Source: Fimbriimonas ginsengisoli Gsoil 348 (GTDB lineage Bacteria > Armatimonadota > Fimbriimonadia > Fimbriimonadales > Fimbriimonadaceae). Taken from it: a stretch of 64,000 nt of DNA. The DNA is taken from NCBI GenBank assembly GCA_945881865.1, contig CAMCVK010000001.1, forward strand, positions 372,001-436,000, given 5' to 3'. Positions 34,262 to 42,375 of the stretch are shown one piece after another; positions within the stretch are counted from its first letter, which is position 1; the number at the start of each line of letters is the position of its first letter. The position numbers and the translations under genes are program-made. A model generated the notes under the pieces. The model saw only the letters and a list, made by a program, of their open reading frames with translations. It was not told where the DNA came from and did not search any database.

Positions 34262-34996
34262 ATGTTAGCCACCTATGACGTCGCGGCGGACTGGGCGGCA
34301 GATTGGCACGGAGCCGTGCGGGTAGATGCCAGCGGTCGCGAAGCCACCAACCTTCGACTGCGGGAGGCCGCGCTTTTCCTTTCCGGCTCGATGTTTGCCG
34401 AGCGATTTCGGTTGTTTTCGCGGGGCGGCCTTCCCAGGCTCGAACGCCATCGCGGCGAGTGGACCCAAGAAATTTTGCTTCGCGCTGGTGCGTACTGCCC
34501 CAAACGCAACGCCGTCCCGATTCGCCTGGTACTTCATCTATGCCACAGCAACGTGCAAGAAATTCGGGCCAAATATTACCGACCCAGCGGAATTATTCCC
34601 AAATCAATTGCCGTCGCCGACATCGGCGAACTTGAGAAGAGCGACCGAAAGTTCATCTGGTGGGTCGATGGATCGCCGTCGGTGATGGAGGACATGGCGT
34701 CGTGGGCCACGTTTTTGGCCGCCACCTGGTTCGACGCGGTGGGCGACCCGGATGTCTTTACCGAGCGGCTCTACGCCCGTCGATTGGGGCTCTTTCACCA
34801 TGCCAACAGCCTGGAAGCCCTCCTAGCCGAAGGGGAACGTGGCTCCGCGCGCCGCTACATCAACCGTTGCCTGGTCGAAAGTTTCGACTTTTGGGACGCC
34901 GTCAAGGACGTGAGATCTCGGCCGGTCATGGACTTCCCCAACGATCTCGACTTGCGCAAGGCCGCCACCATCGCGCAAAGCTACGACTTGCTCTAG
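34262..34996 (+). CDS. Hypothetical protein downstream of the cyclase
   Basis: A 244-residue protein I do not recognise. It has no signal peptide or membrane segment. It is rich in Arg, Trp and Phe, with segments IRLVLHLCHSNVQEIRAKYY, KFIWWVDGSPSVMEDMASW and ARRYINRCLVESFDFWD. It starts 9 bases after the cyclase stop, so it may be expressed with it. Codon use looks like that of its neighbours. A cytoplasmic effector or partner of the cyclase is possible but unsupported. Confidence 0.65.
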   Translation: MLATYDVAADWAADWHGAVRVDASGREATNLRLREAALFLSGSMFAERFRLFSRGGLPRLERHRGEWTQEILLRAGAYCPKRNAVPIRLVLHLCHSNVQEIRAKYYRPSGIIPKSIAVADIGELEKSDRKFIWWVDGSPSVMEDMASWATFLAATWFDAVGDPDVFTERLYARRLGLFHHANSLEALLAEGERGSARRYINRCLVESFDFWDAVKDVRSRPVMDFPNDLDLRKAATIAQSYDLL

Positions 34997-35054
34997 GCAT
35001 CGGTCTGATTCTGGGAACCGAAAACAGCCTCATCCGGTTGAAAAATCGGAGGGG

Positions 35055-35060
35055 TAACCT
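35055..35060 (+). promoter_or_regulatory. -10-like TAACCT upstream of ECF sigma gene
   Basis: TAACCT ends 8 bases before ATG at 35069. An alternative ECF-type promoter (GGGAACC at 35013, 16 bases, GGTTG at 35036) lies upstream and could give autoregulation. Confidence 0.4.
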
Positions 35061-35068
35061 GATCCGAG

Positions 35069-35644
35069 ATGCTGTTCGGCAAGCGTAACGCAAAAGACGC
35101 TTTCGAAAGGCAAGCGGAGAAGGTGTTCCCCTCGGTTTTCGGTACGGCTCTTCGCCTCACAAGGTCCAAGGAAGAGGCCGAAGACCTTGCGATGGAAGCA
35201 ATGGTTCGGGCTTACGAAGCGTACGAACGTTTCGACGGATCGAATTTCAAAGCTTGGCTTCTGAGAATCGTTACGAATCTGTATATCAACCGCTACCGTC
35301 AACGGCAGCGTGGGCCGCAGCTGACTTCCCTGGAAGACGACGCGATCTACGAGCCCGTTGGGAGTGAAGCGGAGATTCCAGATCGGATGCTTTTCGACGA
35401 AGCCCTTGGGGCGGAGGTCGAAGAGGCTCTTGCGCGGGTTCCGGTCGATTTTCGGGTCGCCGTGGTGCTTAGCGACATCGAAGGCTTGAGCTACCAGGAG
35501 ATCGCGGAGGCGACGGACGTTCCGATTGGAACGGTGCGGAGTCGGCTGGCGAGGGGTCGGGCCATGCTTCGAAAGGCGTTGCAGGGATTTGCCATCCATC
35601 AGGGATACATCAAGGAAACGGACACGACAAACGATGAACTATGA
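35069..35644 (+). CDS. ECF-type RNA polymerase sigma factor
   Basis: A 191-residue group 4 sigma factor. Region 2 spans about 15-85 (EEAEDLAMEAMVRAYEAYERF, then FKAWLLRIVTNLYINRYR), and region 4 about 125-180 (YQEIAEATDVPIGTVRSRLARGR). It would direct RNA polymerase to a stress or envelope regulon. The next gene overlaps it by 11 bases and encodes a membrane protein of anti-sigma type, the usual pairing. Confidence 0.92.
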   Translation: MLFGKRNAKDAFERQAEKVFPSVFGTALRLTRSKEEAEDLAMEAMVRAYEAYERFDGSNFKAWLLRIVTNLYINRYRQRQRGPQLTSLEDDAIYEPVGSEAEIPDRMLFDEALGAEVEEALARVPVDFRVAVVLSDIEGLSYQEIAEATDVPIGTVRSRLARGRAMLRKALQGFAIHQGYIKETDTTNDEL

Positions 35645-36374
35645 ACTGCTCCACGCGCTGGCCGATAACCAACTCGATGCCGAGACGGCAGATCGCGTTC
35701 GCAACGAGATGCGGCAAGACTCGGAAATGGCATCCGAGTTCCAGGCGATTCTCGACCTGAAGAAGTTTGTTCAAACCCACGCCGTTCCGGTCGCCAACGA
35801 CGCACTTTGGGTGAGCTGCCAGGGCCGGTTCCGAGAGCAAGCTCGGGCCAAGCGCGTCGATTCGTTTGTGGGCAGATACGCCTGGGCGATGTCGGCGACG
35901 GTTCTCGGCTTCATCGTGGTCGGCGGCCTCATGCAACGCAACAGCCCTGCGGGGAATGTTGAGAGCGCGGACATCGCGCGAATCATGATGACGATGGAAC
36001 CGTCGGTAAAGGCGGAAGCTCCCTCTCCGGTTTTGAAACGGTGGGTGCAGGGCGCGTTCGCCCTCGCACAGGAGTCCGCGGCGTCAAACAAGTTGGTTGT
36101 TCGCTACGCCGAGGCATTTACGGTCGAAGGACGCCCCATCGAGCGCTACTTCCTTCGCGATGGTGCCGGGAAGCTTGTCCTGGTCGTATTGCCGGGCGTT
36201 AAATCCTTCAATGGCCTGGAAACGGTTCCCGGGAATTCGTCGGTAGCAACCGGCCAAATGGGTAAATCAAACTTTGTCGCCTGGAACAATCACGGTGCGG
36301 GTTTCGTACTGATTGGCGACCGAAAAACGGCGGACTTGGCCGTCCTCGCCGAGCGCCTAGATTCCACCAACTGA
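35634..36374 (+). CDS. Probable membrane-anchored anti-sigma factor
   Basis: A 246-residue protein. The first 70 residues are cytoplasmic and helical (MNYELLHALADNQLDAETA), as in anti-sigma factors that clamp the sigma. One membrane segment lies near 92-108 (WAMSATVLGFIVVGGLM), and the remainder should be extracytoplasmic. No HxxxCxxC zinc motif is seen. The start overlaps the sigma stop by 11 bases, which implies coupled translation. The extracytoplasmic domain (about 110-246) has no family I recognise. Confidence 0.78.
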   Translation: MNYELLHALADNQLDAETADRVRNEMRQDSEMASEFQAILDLKKFVQTHAVPVANDALWVSCQGRFREQARAKRVDSFVGRYAWAMSATVLGFIVVGGLMQRNSPAGNVESADIARIMMTMEPSVKAEAPSPVLKRWVQGAFALAQESAASNKLVVRYAEAFTVEGRPIERYFLRDGAGKLVLVVLPGVKSFNGLETVPGNSSVATGQMGKSNFVAWNNHGAGFVLIGDRKTADLAVLAERLDSTN

Positions 36375-36396
36375 AAGCCACGAACTAGAGAATTCG

Positions 36397-36472
36397 TGGC
36401 AGGGGCGACAGGACTCGAACCTGCGACAACTGGTTTTGGAGACCAGGACTCTACCAACTGAGCTACACCCCT
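36397..36472 (-). tRNA. tRNA-Trp (anticodon CCA)
   Basis: The minus strand gives a full cloverleaf. The acceptor arms AGGGGTG and CGCCCCT pair with one G-T, followed by discriminator G and an encoded CCA. The D loop is AGCTCAGTTGGTAGAG. The anticodon loop CTCCAAA carries CCA, and the T arm contains GGTTCGAGTCC. An 8-bp inverted repeat at 36377-36400 overlaps its 3' end. Confidence 0.95.
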
Positions 36473-36509
36473 GCGCTGGTTTTATGGTACCAGACGGCCC
36501 GGAACCGCT

Positions 36510-36515
36510 TATACT
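36510..36515 (+). promoter_or_regulatory. -10-like TATACT upstream of outer-membrane-type gene
   Basis: TATACT ends 7 bases before ATG at 36523. The start was chosen independently, by the signal peptide, so this is good support for a leaderless transcript. Confidence 0.55.
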
Positions 36516-36522
36516 CTCCGGT

Positions 36523-37353
36523 ATGCGTTCCGCAAATTTGGTTCGGACCTCGATTTCGCTCACGTGCCTCGCCATCGTTTCGATCGCCGGAGCGCAGACG
36601 CTCTCTGGCCCGGGCCAATATCCGCAGTTTCGGAATATGTCGGGCTTTTCGGGCGGCCTCTTTGGTGTCACCCGCGAGGGCATCCCATCCATGCGCGGCG
36701 CGATGGCGATTAGCACGCCGATCGGCTACTCCCTGAGTGACTTCCATGTTGCCCTGGGCTACGCTAGCCAGAGCGTTGATCGACAACTTCGGTTCCCCGA
36801 AAGCAGCGGCGACAGTGCCCGCGCCAACGGAACGGCCCAGGGAATCATCGGCCTGCGCACGAAGTTTGGCAGCCTAGCCTTCTCCGACATGGTCCACAGC
36901 AAACTGGGCGACAGCGTCCTCAACCTCCAGTTCCAATTCAAGACCAGCATTCCCAAGTTCGGCCTCAGCGTTGGCGTTCAGGACGCTTTCTCGACCGGCG
37001 GCGCGGCCGGGCAGGACATCCCGGGCGACGACGAGATCAGTCGATCCTACTGGGTCGCCGCGACCTACGAGTTTGCGCCCGGCGTGCACGGAACGATTGG
37101 GAAGGGAGACCGCCGCTTTAAAGGCGTCTTCGCCAGCGCGAGCGCGAACGTTTCGCCCCGGCTGAAGTTCGTGGCCGAGTACGACACGTTCAACATCAAC
37201 TATGCGGTCTCCTACAACCTGGGACCGTGGAAGCCGTTTGATCCCAAGTACACGCTGAATCCGGAAGACGACAATCGGCGCGGCGACGTCTTCTTGACGT
37301 TCGGCTACATCCGCACGTCGAACATCTTCTGGGGCGTCAACATCACGTTCTAG
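36523..37353 (+). CDS. Probable outer-membrane beta-barrel protein
   Basis: A 276-residue protein with a signal peptide (MRSANLVRTSISLTCLAIVSIAGAQ). The mature part has many alternating short amphipathic strands ending in aromatic residues, such as FGLSVGVQDAF, YWVAATYEFAPG and LKFVAEYDTFNINYAV, and ends in Phe (WGVNITF). These are features of outer-membrane barrels, resembling YjbH-like proteins. No specific function can be named. A start upstream at 36436 would run into the tRNA and is rejected. Confidence 0.7.
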   Translation: MRSANLVRTSISLTCLAIVSIAGAQTLSGPGQYPQFRNMSGFSGGLFGVTREGIPSMRGAMAISTPIGYSLSDFHVALGYASQSVDRQLRFPESSGDSARANGTAQGIIGLRTKFGSLAFSDMVHSKLGDSVLNLQFQFKTSIPKFGLSVGVQDAFSTGGAAGQDIPGDDEISRSYWVAATYEFAPGVHGTIGKGDRRFKGVFASASANVSPRLKFVAEYDTFNINYAVSYNLGPWKPFDPKYTLNPEDDNRRGDVFLTFGYIRTSNIFWGVNITF

Positions 37354-37354
37354 T

Positions 37355-37360
37355 CATAAT
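37355..37360 (+). promoter_or_regulatory. -10-like CATAAT upstream of kinase-like gene
   Basis: CATAAT ends 6 bases before ATG at 37367, with CGTCGG between. It begins immediately after the stop codon of the preceding gene. Confidence 0.45.
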
Positions 37361-37366
37361 CGTCGG

Positions 37367-38509
37367 ATGGCCGCCCACCTGCTCCCCGTTGTCGAAGCGT
37401 TCTTTGGCGGGGAGACTCCCGATGTGCGGCCGTTTGACCGTCCCGGCAACATTAACCTGGACGCCTTTCGGCTTGAGTTTCATGGCCGAGAATTCCTGCT
37501 TCAGCGACTCAACACCGAGGTTTTTCGGTTTCCGGAAAGGGTGTTCGAGAACGCCGTCGCCTGGATGCAGGCACAGCGCCAGTCCGATGCTGACTGGCAG
37601 ACGATGGAGTTTGCGCTTACGGTTGACGGGCAGCCGTTTTTTCGCTCTCCGTCTGGCGACTATTGGCGACTGATTCCTTTATTGCCCGCAGTCGTCACCT
37701 ATTCAAGCCTGGCCGACGCCGGTGAGCGGTCGGCACAACTGGAAACTGCGAAGCAAGTGGGAGTCGGTCTGGCCAACGCGACCCGCCATGCGCGGTCCCT
37801 GCGCGCGGCAAATTTTCAACCGTCGCTTCCGGGTTACCGGAACACGGCCGGATATCTCGCGCAGTTTAAGTCTGTATGGACGCAGGAGCCGGAGCGGTAT
37901 CTCCCGACTGACCCGGAGCTTCGGGCGTCTACCGAGGCGTCCTACCACGTTCACCAGCCGGAAGGGTACGCAGACCGGCGCGCGAAGCTTGCCTCCATCG
38001 CAGAATTGACCGACGACATTGAGGAAGAGGTCGTGGCGTTTTGGCTCGAGTTTCCTCCCGTCGGCGTGATCCACGGTGACACAAAACTTGAGAATTTCCT
38101 CTTTGACCAAGCGACCGGGCGCGTTAGGAGCCTGATTGATCTCGACACCGTCATGGCCGGTCATTGGCTGATGGACTGGGCGGACCTCATCCGCTCGCTC
38201 GTGAACGTCGCGGGAGAGAAGGCGGAGACACTGGAGGCGGTAAAGATCGACGCCGAGGTCTACCGTGCGGCCCAGGCCGGGTTTCTTGCGAATCTGCCCG
38301 AGGTCAGCGACGTCGAGGTGGAAGCGATGGCACTTGCTCCGCGCTTTCTCGCTTTCGAGCAGGCACTGCGATTCCTGACCGACTACCTCCGCGGCGACAA
38401 CTATTACCGGCGGTCAGCGTCCGATGCGCCCGACCTGAACCTGCAAAAAGGGCTGGTCCAGTTGCGGCTGTTCAAAGAATTCGCAAACGCGGCTCTTCGT
38501 CGCGAATGA
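37367..38509 (+). CDS. Phosphotransferase (APH / N-acetylhexosamine kinase-like)
   Basis: A 380-residue cytoplasmic kinase of the aminoglycoside phosphotransferase fold. The catalytic loop is VIHGDTKLENFLF (Asp about 228, Asn about 233), and the metal-binding DLD follows in SLIDLDTVMAG. The N-terminal GNINLDAF and FLLQRLNTEVF resemble NahK, the kinase that phosphorylates N-acetylhexosamines at C1. A sugar substrate is therefore more likely than an antibiotic. No sugar-transport gene is adjacent. Confidence 0.82.
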   Translation: MAAHLLPVVEAFFGGETPDVRPFDRPGNINLDAFRLEFHGREFLLQRLNTEVFRFPERVFENAVAWMQAQRQSDADWQTMEFALTVDGQPFFRSPSGDYWRLIPLLPAVVTYSSLADAGERSAQLETAKQVGVGLANATRHARSLRAANFQPSLPGYRNTAGYLAQFKSVWTQEPERYLPTDPELRASTEASYHVHQPEGYADRRAKLASIAELTDDIEEEVVAFWLEFPPVGVIHGDTKLENFLFDQATGRVRSLIDLDTVMAGHWLMDWADLIRSLVNVAGEKAETLEAVKIDAEVYRAAQAGFLANLPEVSDVEVEAMALAPRFLAFEQALRFLTDYLRGDNYYRRSASDAPDLNLQKGLVQLRLFKEFANAALRRE

Positions 38510-38575
38510 ATGCAATTCGAATTGCGGTCGTAGCGCTCCTTCCGCTCTATCGGCCGCGCAAGTAGGCTGCCGTGC

Positions 38576-38581
38576 TAGAAT
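38576..38581 (+). promoter_or_regulatory. -10-like TAGAAT upstream of secreted hydrolase
   Basis: TAGAAT ends 5 bases before ATG at 38587. The start was fixed by the signal peptide; the in-frame GTG at 38572 would place the box inside the gene. Confidence 0.5.
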
Positions 38582-38586
38582 CGCGC

Positions 38587-40005
38587 ATGCGCGGTCGCTC
38601 TGCCCTTGCTCTGATTCTGGTTGCCTTGACGAGCTTGGCAAGCGCACAGACGGTGGAAGACAGCCTCGTCGGCATCTGGTTCGGCAAAGTTAACGCCAGC
38701 GGCACCGTGCTACGAATCGTTGTGAAGATAACGCGTGACGCTGGCAAGCTCAAGGTGATCCTTGAAAGCCCGGACCAAACGCCCGCTGGCTTCCCGGGCG
38801 CCGCGCCAAAGATCTCGGGACAGGAAGTCACGATCGGCGTTCCCGCGGTCGGCGCGTCCTTCTCCGGAACCCTTTCGAAGGACGGCAAGACGCTCACGGG
38901 GTTCCTCTCTCAAGGCGGAAATCGGCCCCTGACCCTGGCGAAAGTGGACGCCGTTCCTGAGCTTCGCCGGCCCCAGACTCCCAAGCCACCATTCCCATAT
39001 CAGTCCGAGGAGACGACGTTTGCCTCGCCGGGAGGACCCGTGCTATCCGGCACGATCACCATTCCGGCAGGTAAGGGCCCGTTCCCGGCGGCGATATTGG
39101 TCAGCGGTTCCGGCCCGCAAGACCGCGACGAGCTGCTCATGGGCCATCGGCCGTTCGCGGTGCTGGCCGACTTCCTCACCCGTCGTGGCGTGGCGGTGCT
39201 TCGCTATGACGACCGGGGAACCGCAAAATCGAAAGGATCGTTTGCGGCGGCCACCGTGTTCGAATTTGCCGACGACGCCCAGGCAGCCGTCCGGAAACTC
39301 GCCGCCGACCCACGCTTTGACGCGAAGCGCATCGGAATCATCGGCCACTCGGAAGGTGGGCTGATCGGCCCCATCGTCGCCGCGCGCGAACCGGCAGTTG
39401 GCTTCATCGTCATGATGGCCGGGCCGGGAGTTACCGGCGAGGAAATCATCTTGCTCCAGGCCTCCCGGATTGCGAAAGTTTCCGGAACAACCGAAGCGGA
39501 GATCCGAGCCAACACCAGAATCAGCGAGCAGATCTATGCCGCGCTGCGGGCGGAAGGAACCGAGGCGGAGCGAATCGCCAAGGTCGATGCCCTTTTGTCC
39601 GAAGTATGGAGGGGGATCGATCCCAAAAACCCCGCTCGGCCGACCGAATCGGAATTTCTGGCCATCCGGAAAGCTCAGCTTCTCTCGCCCTGGTTCCGCG
39701 CGTTCCTAAAATACGACCCGCGCCCGAACCTACGAAAGGTCACCGTGCCGGTGTTGGTGCTCAACGGAACGACGGACCTTCAGGTGGACGCCGAGCAAAA
39801 TGTTCCGGAGGTCGTGAAAGCGCTGAAAGCCGCCGAAAACAAGGCGGTCACCGTCAAGCGCCTCCGCAACCTTAACCACCTGTTCCAGAAATCGAAGACC
39901 GGCGACCCATCGGAATACAGCGAGATCGAAACGACCTTGGACCCATCCCTTCTCAAGGCAATCGGAGACTGGTTTAACATGGTCGTCCTCAAGCCGACCA
40001 AGTAG
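38587..40005 (+). CDS. Secreted alpha/beta hydrolase (dipeptidyl-peptidase-like)
   Basis: A 472-residue exported hydrolase with a signal peptide (MRGRSALALILVALTSLASAQ). An N-terminal beta domain covers about 25-120 (DSLVGIWFGKVNASG). The catalytic alpha/beta domain shows LVSGSGPQDRD, YDDRGTAKSKG and the nucleophile elbow GHSEGG (Ser near 253). A late Asp appears in LNGTTDLQV, and a His in RNLNHLFQ. The fold resembles bacterial acyl-peptide or esterase-type hydrolases that occur next to unknown beta domains. The substrate is not known. Confidence 0.82.
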   Translation: MRGRSALALILVALTSLASAQTVEDSLVGIWFGKVNASGTVLRIVVKITRDAGKLKVILESPDQTPAGFPGAAPKISGQEVTIGVPAVGASFSGTLSKDGKTLTGFLSQGGNRPLTLAKVDAVPELRRPQTPKPPFPYQSEETTFASPGGPVLSGTITIPAGKGPFPAAILVSGSGPQDRDELLMGHRPFAVLADFLTRRGVAVLRYDDRGTAKSKGSFAAATVFEFADDAQAAVRKLAADPRFDAKRIGIIGHSEGGLIGPIVAAREPAVGFIVMMAGPGVTGEEIILLQASRIAKVSGTTEAEIRANTRISEQIYAALRAEGTEAERIAKVDALLSEVWRGIDPKNPARPTESEFLAIRKAQLLSPWFRAFLKYDPRPNLRKVTVPVLVLNGTTDLQVDAEQNVPEVVKALKAAENKAVTVKRLRNLNHLFQKSKTGDPSEYSEIETTLDPSLLKAIGDWFNMVVLKPTK

Positions 40006-40008
40006 CGG

Positions 40009-40656
40009 CTATTTGCGGGTAGTGACGGCGGCGGAGATCGTGGTGACTTTGTCGCCTGTCTCCCACTTTGCTTCCACCGAAAACTCTTTGCCGCTGGGCA
40101 GTCGTCCGGTCATGGTCCAGTGCTCCTTTTCGGCGCTCTGGTTCCAGGTCGTTGCCGTTTCGGTTGCCTTGCCTTCGTAAAACTTTCGGACCTCGGCAGG
40201 CTTTGCGGGAGTTGTTCGAACCGAAAGGAGGTTGTCCTCTTTTGCCGAGGAGAATCGCATCGTGGCAACTGTCACCGGCTCTGATCCAGGGAAGAACGGC
40301 GCACCAAATTCAGCCTCACTAAAATTGACGTTGTTTTCGAACTTGCTGTCCTTACCGTCGATCTTGATATCGAGCTTGCCGCCTTTCTCGTCGGCATTGA
40401 TGCTCATGTTGCTGCCATCGCCGCCTTTGGCGTTGAATTTCATCCCGCCTTTATCGCTACCGGCGTCGATGCTGACTCCGCTTCCGTCTTCGCCATTTGC
40501 CTTGAACTTGAAGGAACCCTTGTCGTTATCGGCGTTGATGTTCAACGAGACGCCCGGCTCCGGGGTGGACTGTTTCTCGATCACTTCCGCCGCGCAGCCA
40601 GAAAGCAATCCGGCGGAAACCATAGCGAACAAAACGGCCGAGGTCGTGAATTTCAC
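40009..40656 (-). CDS. Repeat-containing lipoprotein, unknown function
   Basis: A 215-residue predicted lipoprotein starting at GTG. The lipobox is LLSGC (Cys at 21). Residues about 36-105 contain three copies of a roughly 22-residue repeat of the form SINADxDKGxxKFxAxGxDGS, rich in Asp, Gly and Lys with alternating beta-type residues. The C-terminal half (110-215) is a separate domain ending TISAAVTTRK. I do not recognise the family. The promoter is leaderless-type. The gene converges with the hydrolase, 3 bases apart. Confidence 0.7.
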   Translation of the reverse strand: MKFTTSAVLFAMVSAGLLSGCAAEVIEKQSTPEPGVSLNINADNDKGSFKFKANGEDGSGVSIDAGSDKGGMKFNAKGGDGSNMSINADEKGGKLDIKIDGKDSKFENNVNFSEAEFGAPFFPGSEPVTVATMRFSSAKEDNLLSVRTTPAKPAEVRKFYEGKATETATTWNQSAEKEHWTMTGRLPSGKEFSVEAKWETGDKVTTISAAVTTRK

Positions 40657-40662
40657 GACCTC

Positions 40663-40668
40663 ATGCTA
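40663..40668 (-). promoter_or_regulatory. -10-like TAGCAT upstream of repeat lipoprotein
   Basis: On the minus strand TAGCAT ends 6 bases before GTG at 40656. Hexamer and spacing are identical to those at 8366 and 62848. Confidence 0.55.
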
Positions 40669-40676
40669 CGCTAAGC

Positions 40677-40710
40677 AAAAAGGCGGACGGGACTTGTGGT
40701 CCCGCCCGCC
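40677..40710 (-). terminator. Rho-independent terminator of the hypothetical gene
   Basis: On the minus strand a 12-bp GC stem (one G-T pair, loop of 5) at 40682-40710 is followed by TTTTT. It ends the transcript of the gene at 40722-41240 just before the promoter of the repeat lipoprotein. Confidence 0.88.
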
Positions 40711-40721
40711 GCTTAGGCCGT

Positions 40722-41240
40722 TTAGGCCTTGATGTCGACCGGCAAGTTGAGCAGCTTCTTCAGAAGCGACAGAACATGCTGGACGGCCTTGTCGAAGCCG
40801 AACTCGCTACCAAGGCCGCGGCCAACTTTGCGCGAGATCTCCTCGATGAGGTCATCGAAGTCGTCCTCGGCAAGATCCTCAACGAACTCAGGATCGATCG
40901 CCAGCTCGGCCGCAATGCTTTCGACCGTCTCGGTCTTTGCGATTCGGAACAAGCTGATCTTGTCGTCATCGGCGTCGACCTTGACGTCGGCGCGGAACTC
41001 CTTCGCGAGTAGCTGGCCGGCGACGTTACCGGTTGCGCGAACCACCGCTTCAAGGAAGGCGATCTGAAGGGTTTCGTCGTCTCGTTCTTCGGCGTAAGCG
41101 TCGAACGAGGCCTTCAGCGCGGCGCTCGCGAGAAGCGGCTGCTGGATGTTGTGATGAAGTCCCTTCTTGAACACTTTCCAGATGGAGTGCTTTTCAGCTT
41201 GGGAACCATACTTTTGGGCGATTGCGTTGAGGTCTGCCAT
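40722..41240 (-). CDS. Hypothetical acidic cytoplasmic protein
   Basis: A 172-residue protein, probably helical, with no signal peptide. It opens MADLNAIAQKYGSQAEKHS and has an acidic stretch (DPEFVEDLAEDDFDDLIEE, about 118-136). I do not recognise the family. ATG at 41240 is chosen. GTG at 41261 adds seven residues but sits in the loop of a leader hairpin (GGCCGC/GCGGCC, 41254-41272), which follows a TAAGTT box at 41280-41285. This gene therefore has a structured 5' leader, unlike most neighbours. Confidence 0.65.
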   Translation of the reverse strand: MADLNAIAQKYGSQAEKHSIWKVFKKGLHHNIQQPLLASAALKASFDAYAEERDDETLQIAFLEAVVRATGNVAGQLLAKEFRADVKVDADDDKISLFRIAKTETVESIAAELAIDPEFVEDLAEDDFDDLIEEISRKVGRGLGSEFGFDKAVQHVLSLLKKLLNLPVDIKA

Positions 41241-41353
41241 GAGTTTCTCTTCGGGCCGCACCTTTCGCGGCCTCCAGAGAACTTAACGCTCGAAGCACTG
41301 AGGCAAGTTGCATCAGGTTGTTAATGTGTGTGAGGTGGATCACAAATCAAAAC

Positions 41354-42313
41354 TTACACGCCAAACACTTGGCCGACGGTTTTCTGTTTGCCGTCTGCCA
41401 AGTCAAGCACGATGGCGTCGCGCATTGCGCGTTGTTTGTCATCGAGCTCCGTGATGAACGTGTTGTTAAATGCTGCGTCACGAGAGTCTCGGTAGCGCGG
41501 CTCGCGGTACTCCTGCGTGACATCTGCCACGGGAAGGCTGCCCGCGACATCCTCGCGCACAAAGAAGGCGTTGCAGCCACTCGACGTGCCGACAAACCGG
41601 TAACCCAACTGGTTCCCCAGCTCGACCAAGGCCGCCAGCGAAACCCCCGCACAAAGCATCGAGTAGTGGTGCTGGCGTCGCTCAAAATCGGGGCGATACG
41701 GCACCGTGACCTGCTTCTCGGGGCCAAAATTCATCTGGTACTCGATGATCACGATACGCGGCGAAACGACCTTAACCGCCTTCCATAGGTGATAGTCGAC
41801 GCCATCAACGTCAATGCTCAACAGGCCAATGTCGCCCGCTTGGCCGGCCAGAAGGTCGTTGACGTTATCGACGGTAACAAACGCTTTCTTGAAGTCGATC
41901 GTGAACCAGCCCTTCAGTCGCGAGACCGCCAGGTAGGTCTCGGCGGCGCCGTCGCCGTCCAGAATCAGCCCCTTCCAATTCGATTTCTCCAGCAGGTACC
42001 GGGTGTTCGACTCGCGATAGTCCTCAACGCCAATCTCAATGAACGTCTCGTTCGGAATCTCCACCTGTCGGATGAGCCACTGGATAATGCCGTCTTCGTC
42101 GAACTGCGAAAAAACGCGGTAGCCAACGTCGCGAATTTGCTTTACCGGCACGTCGCGCAAAGCGAGGTCCTTCAGAAACGCAGATTCGTATCGAATCTCC
42201 TCGCGCGGGGTGCGAAGGATTCTTTCGTCGTCCGGGCCGGCGACGCGGCAGTTCGAAACCGCCGCTTCAATGAAGCGACGCATGCGGTCCTTAATGGCAA
42301 AAAGCAAACGCAC
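41354..42313 (-). CDS. FkbM-family-like SAM methyltransferase
   Basis: A 319-residue protein resembling the FkbM methyltransferase superfamily, which O-methylates sugars or secondary metabolites. The region FIEIGVEDYRESNTRYLLE (about 95-113) is the SAM-binding motif I equivalent, followed by KGLILDGDGAAETY and LLSIDVDGVDYHLWKAV. The N-terminal 60 residues are helical and uncharacterised. It starts at GTG and diverges from an oxidoreductase. With the nearby glycosyl genes absent, the acceptor is unknown. Confidence 0.72.
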   Translation of the reverse strand: MRLLFAIKDRMRRFIEAAVSNCRVAGPDDERILRTPREEIRYESAFLKDLALRDVPVKQIRDVGYRVFSQFDEDGIIQWLIRQVEIPNETFIEIGVEDYRESNTRYLLEKSNWKGLILDGDGAAETYLAVSRLKGWFTIDFKKAFVTVDNVNDLLAGQAGDIGLLSIDVDGVDYHLWKAVKVVSPRIVIIEYQMNFGPEKQVTVPYRPDFERRQHHYSMLCAGVSLAALVELGNQLGYRFVGTSSGCNAFFVREDVAGSLPVADVTQEYREPRYRDSRDAAFNNTFITELDDKQRAMRDAIVLDLADGKQKTVGQVFGV

Positions 42314-42321
42314 TTCGGGGA

Positions 42322-42327
42322 ATTATG
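42322..42327 (-). promoter_or_regulatory. -10-like CATAAT upstream of FkbM-like gene
   Basis: On the minus strand CATAAT ends 8 bases before GTG at 42313, as in the 30817 example. Confidence 0.4.
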
Positions 42328-42375
42328 ATGAAGTTTCGCCGGGTGCCGTCGGCGCGTGGCAAACTACCGAGAATC

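Noticed and set aside
36377-36400. 8-bp inverted repeat (GCCACGAA/TTCGTGGC) as a terminator of the anti-sigma gene
   Set aside because: It overlaps the CCA end of tRNA-Trp, has no T-tract and may be chance.
18992-36472. Encoded CCA present in tRNA-Trp but absent in tRNA-Leu as an anomaly
   Set aside because: Mixed CCA encoding is common in bacteria that have a CCA-adding enzyme.
41254-41272. Leader hairpin of the hypothetical gene as a riboswitch
   Set aside because: A 6-bp stem with a 7-base loop alone is too simple to match any riboswitch class.
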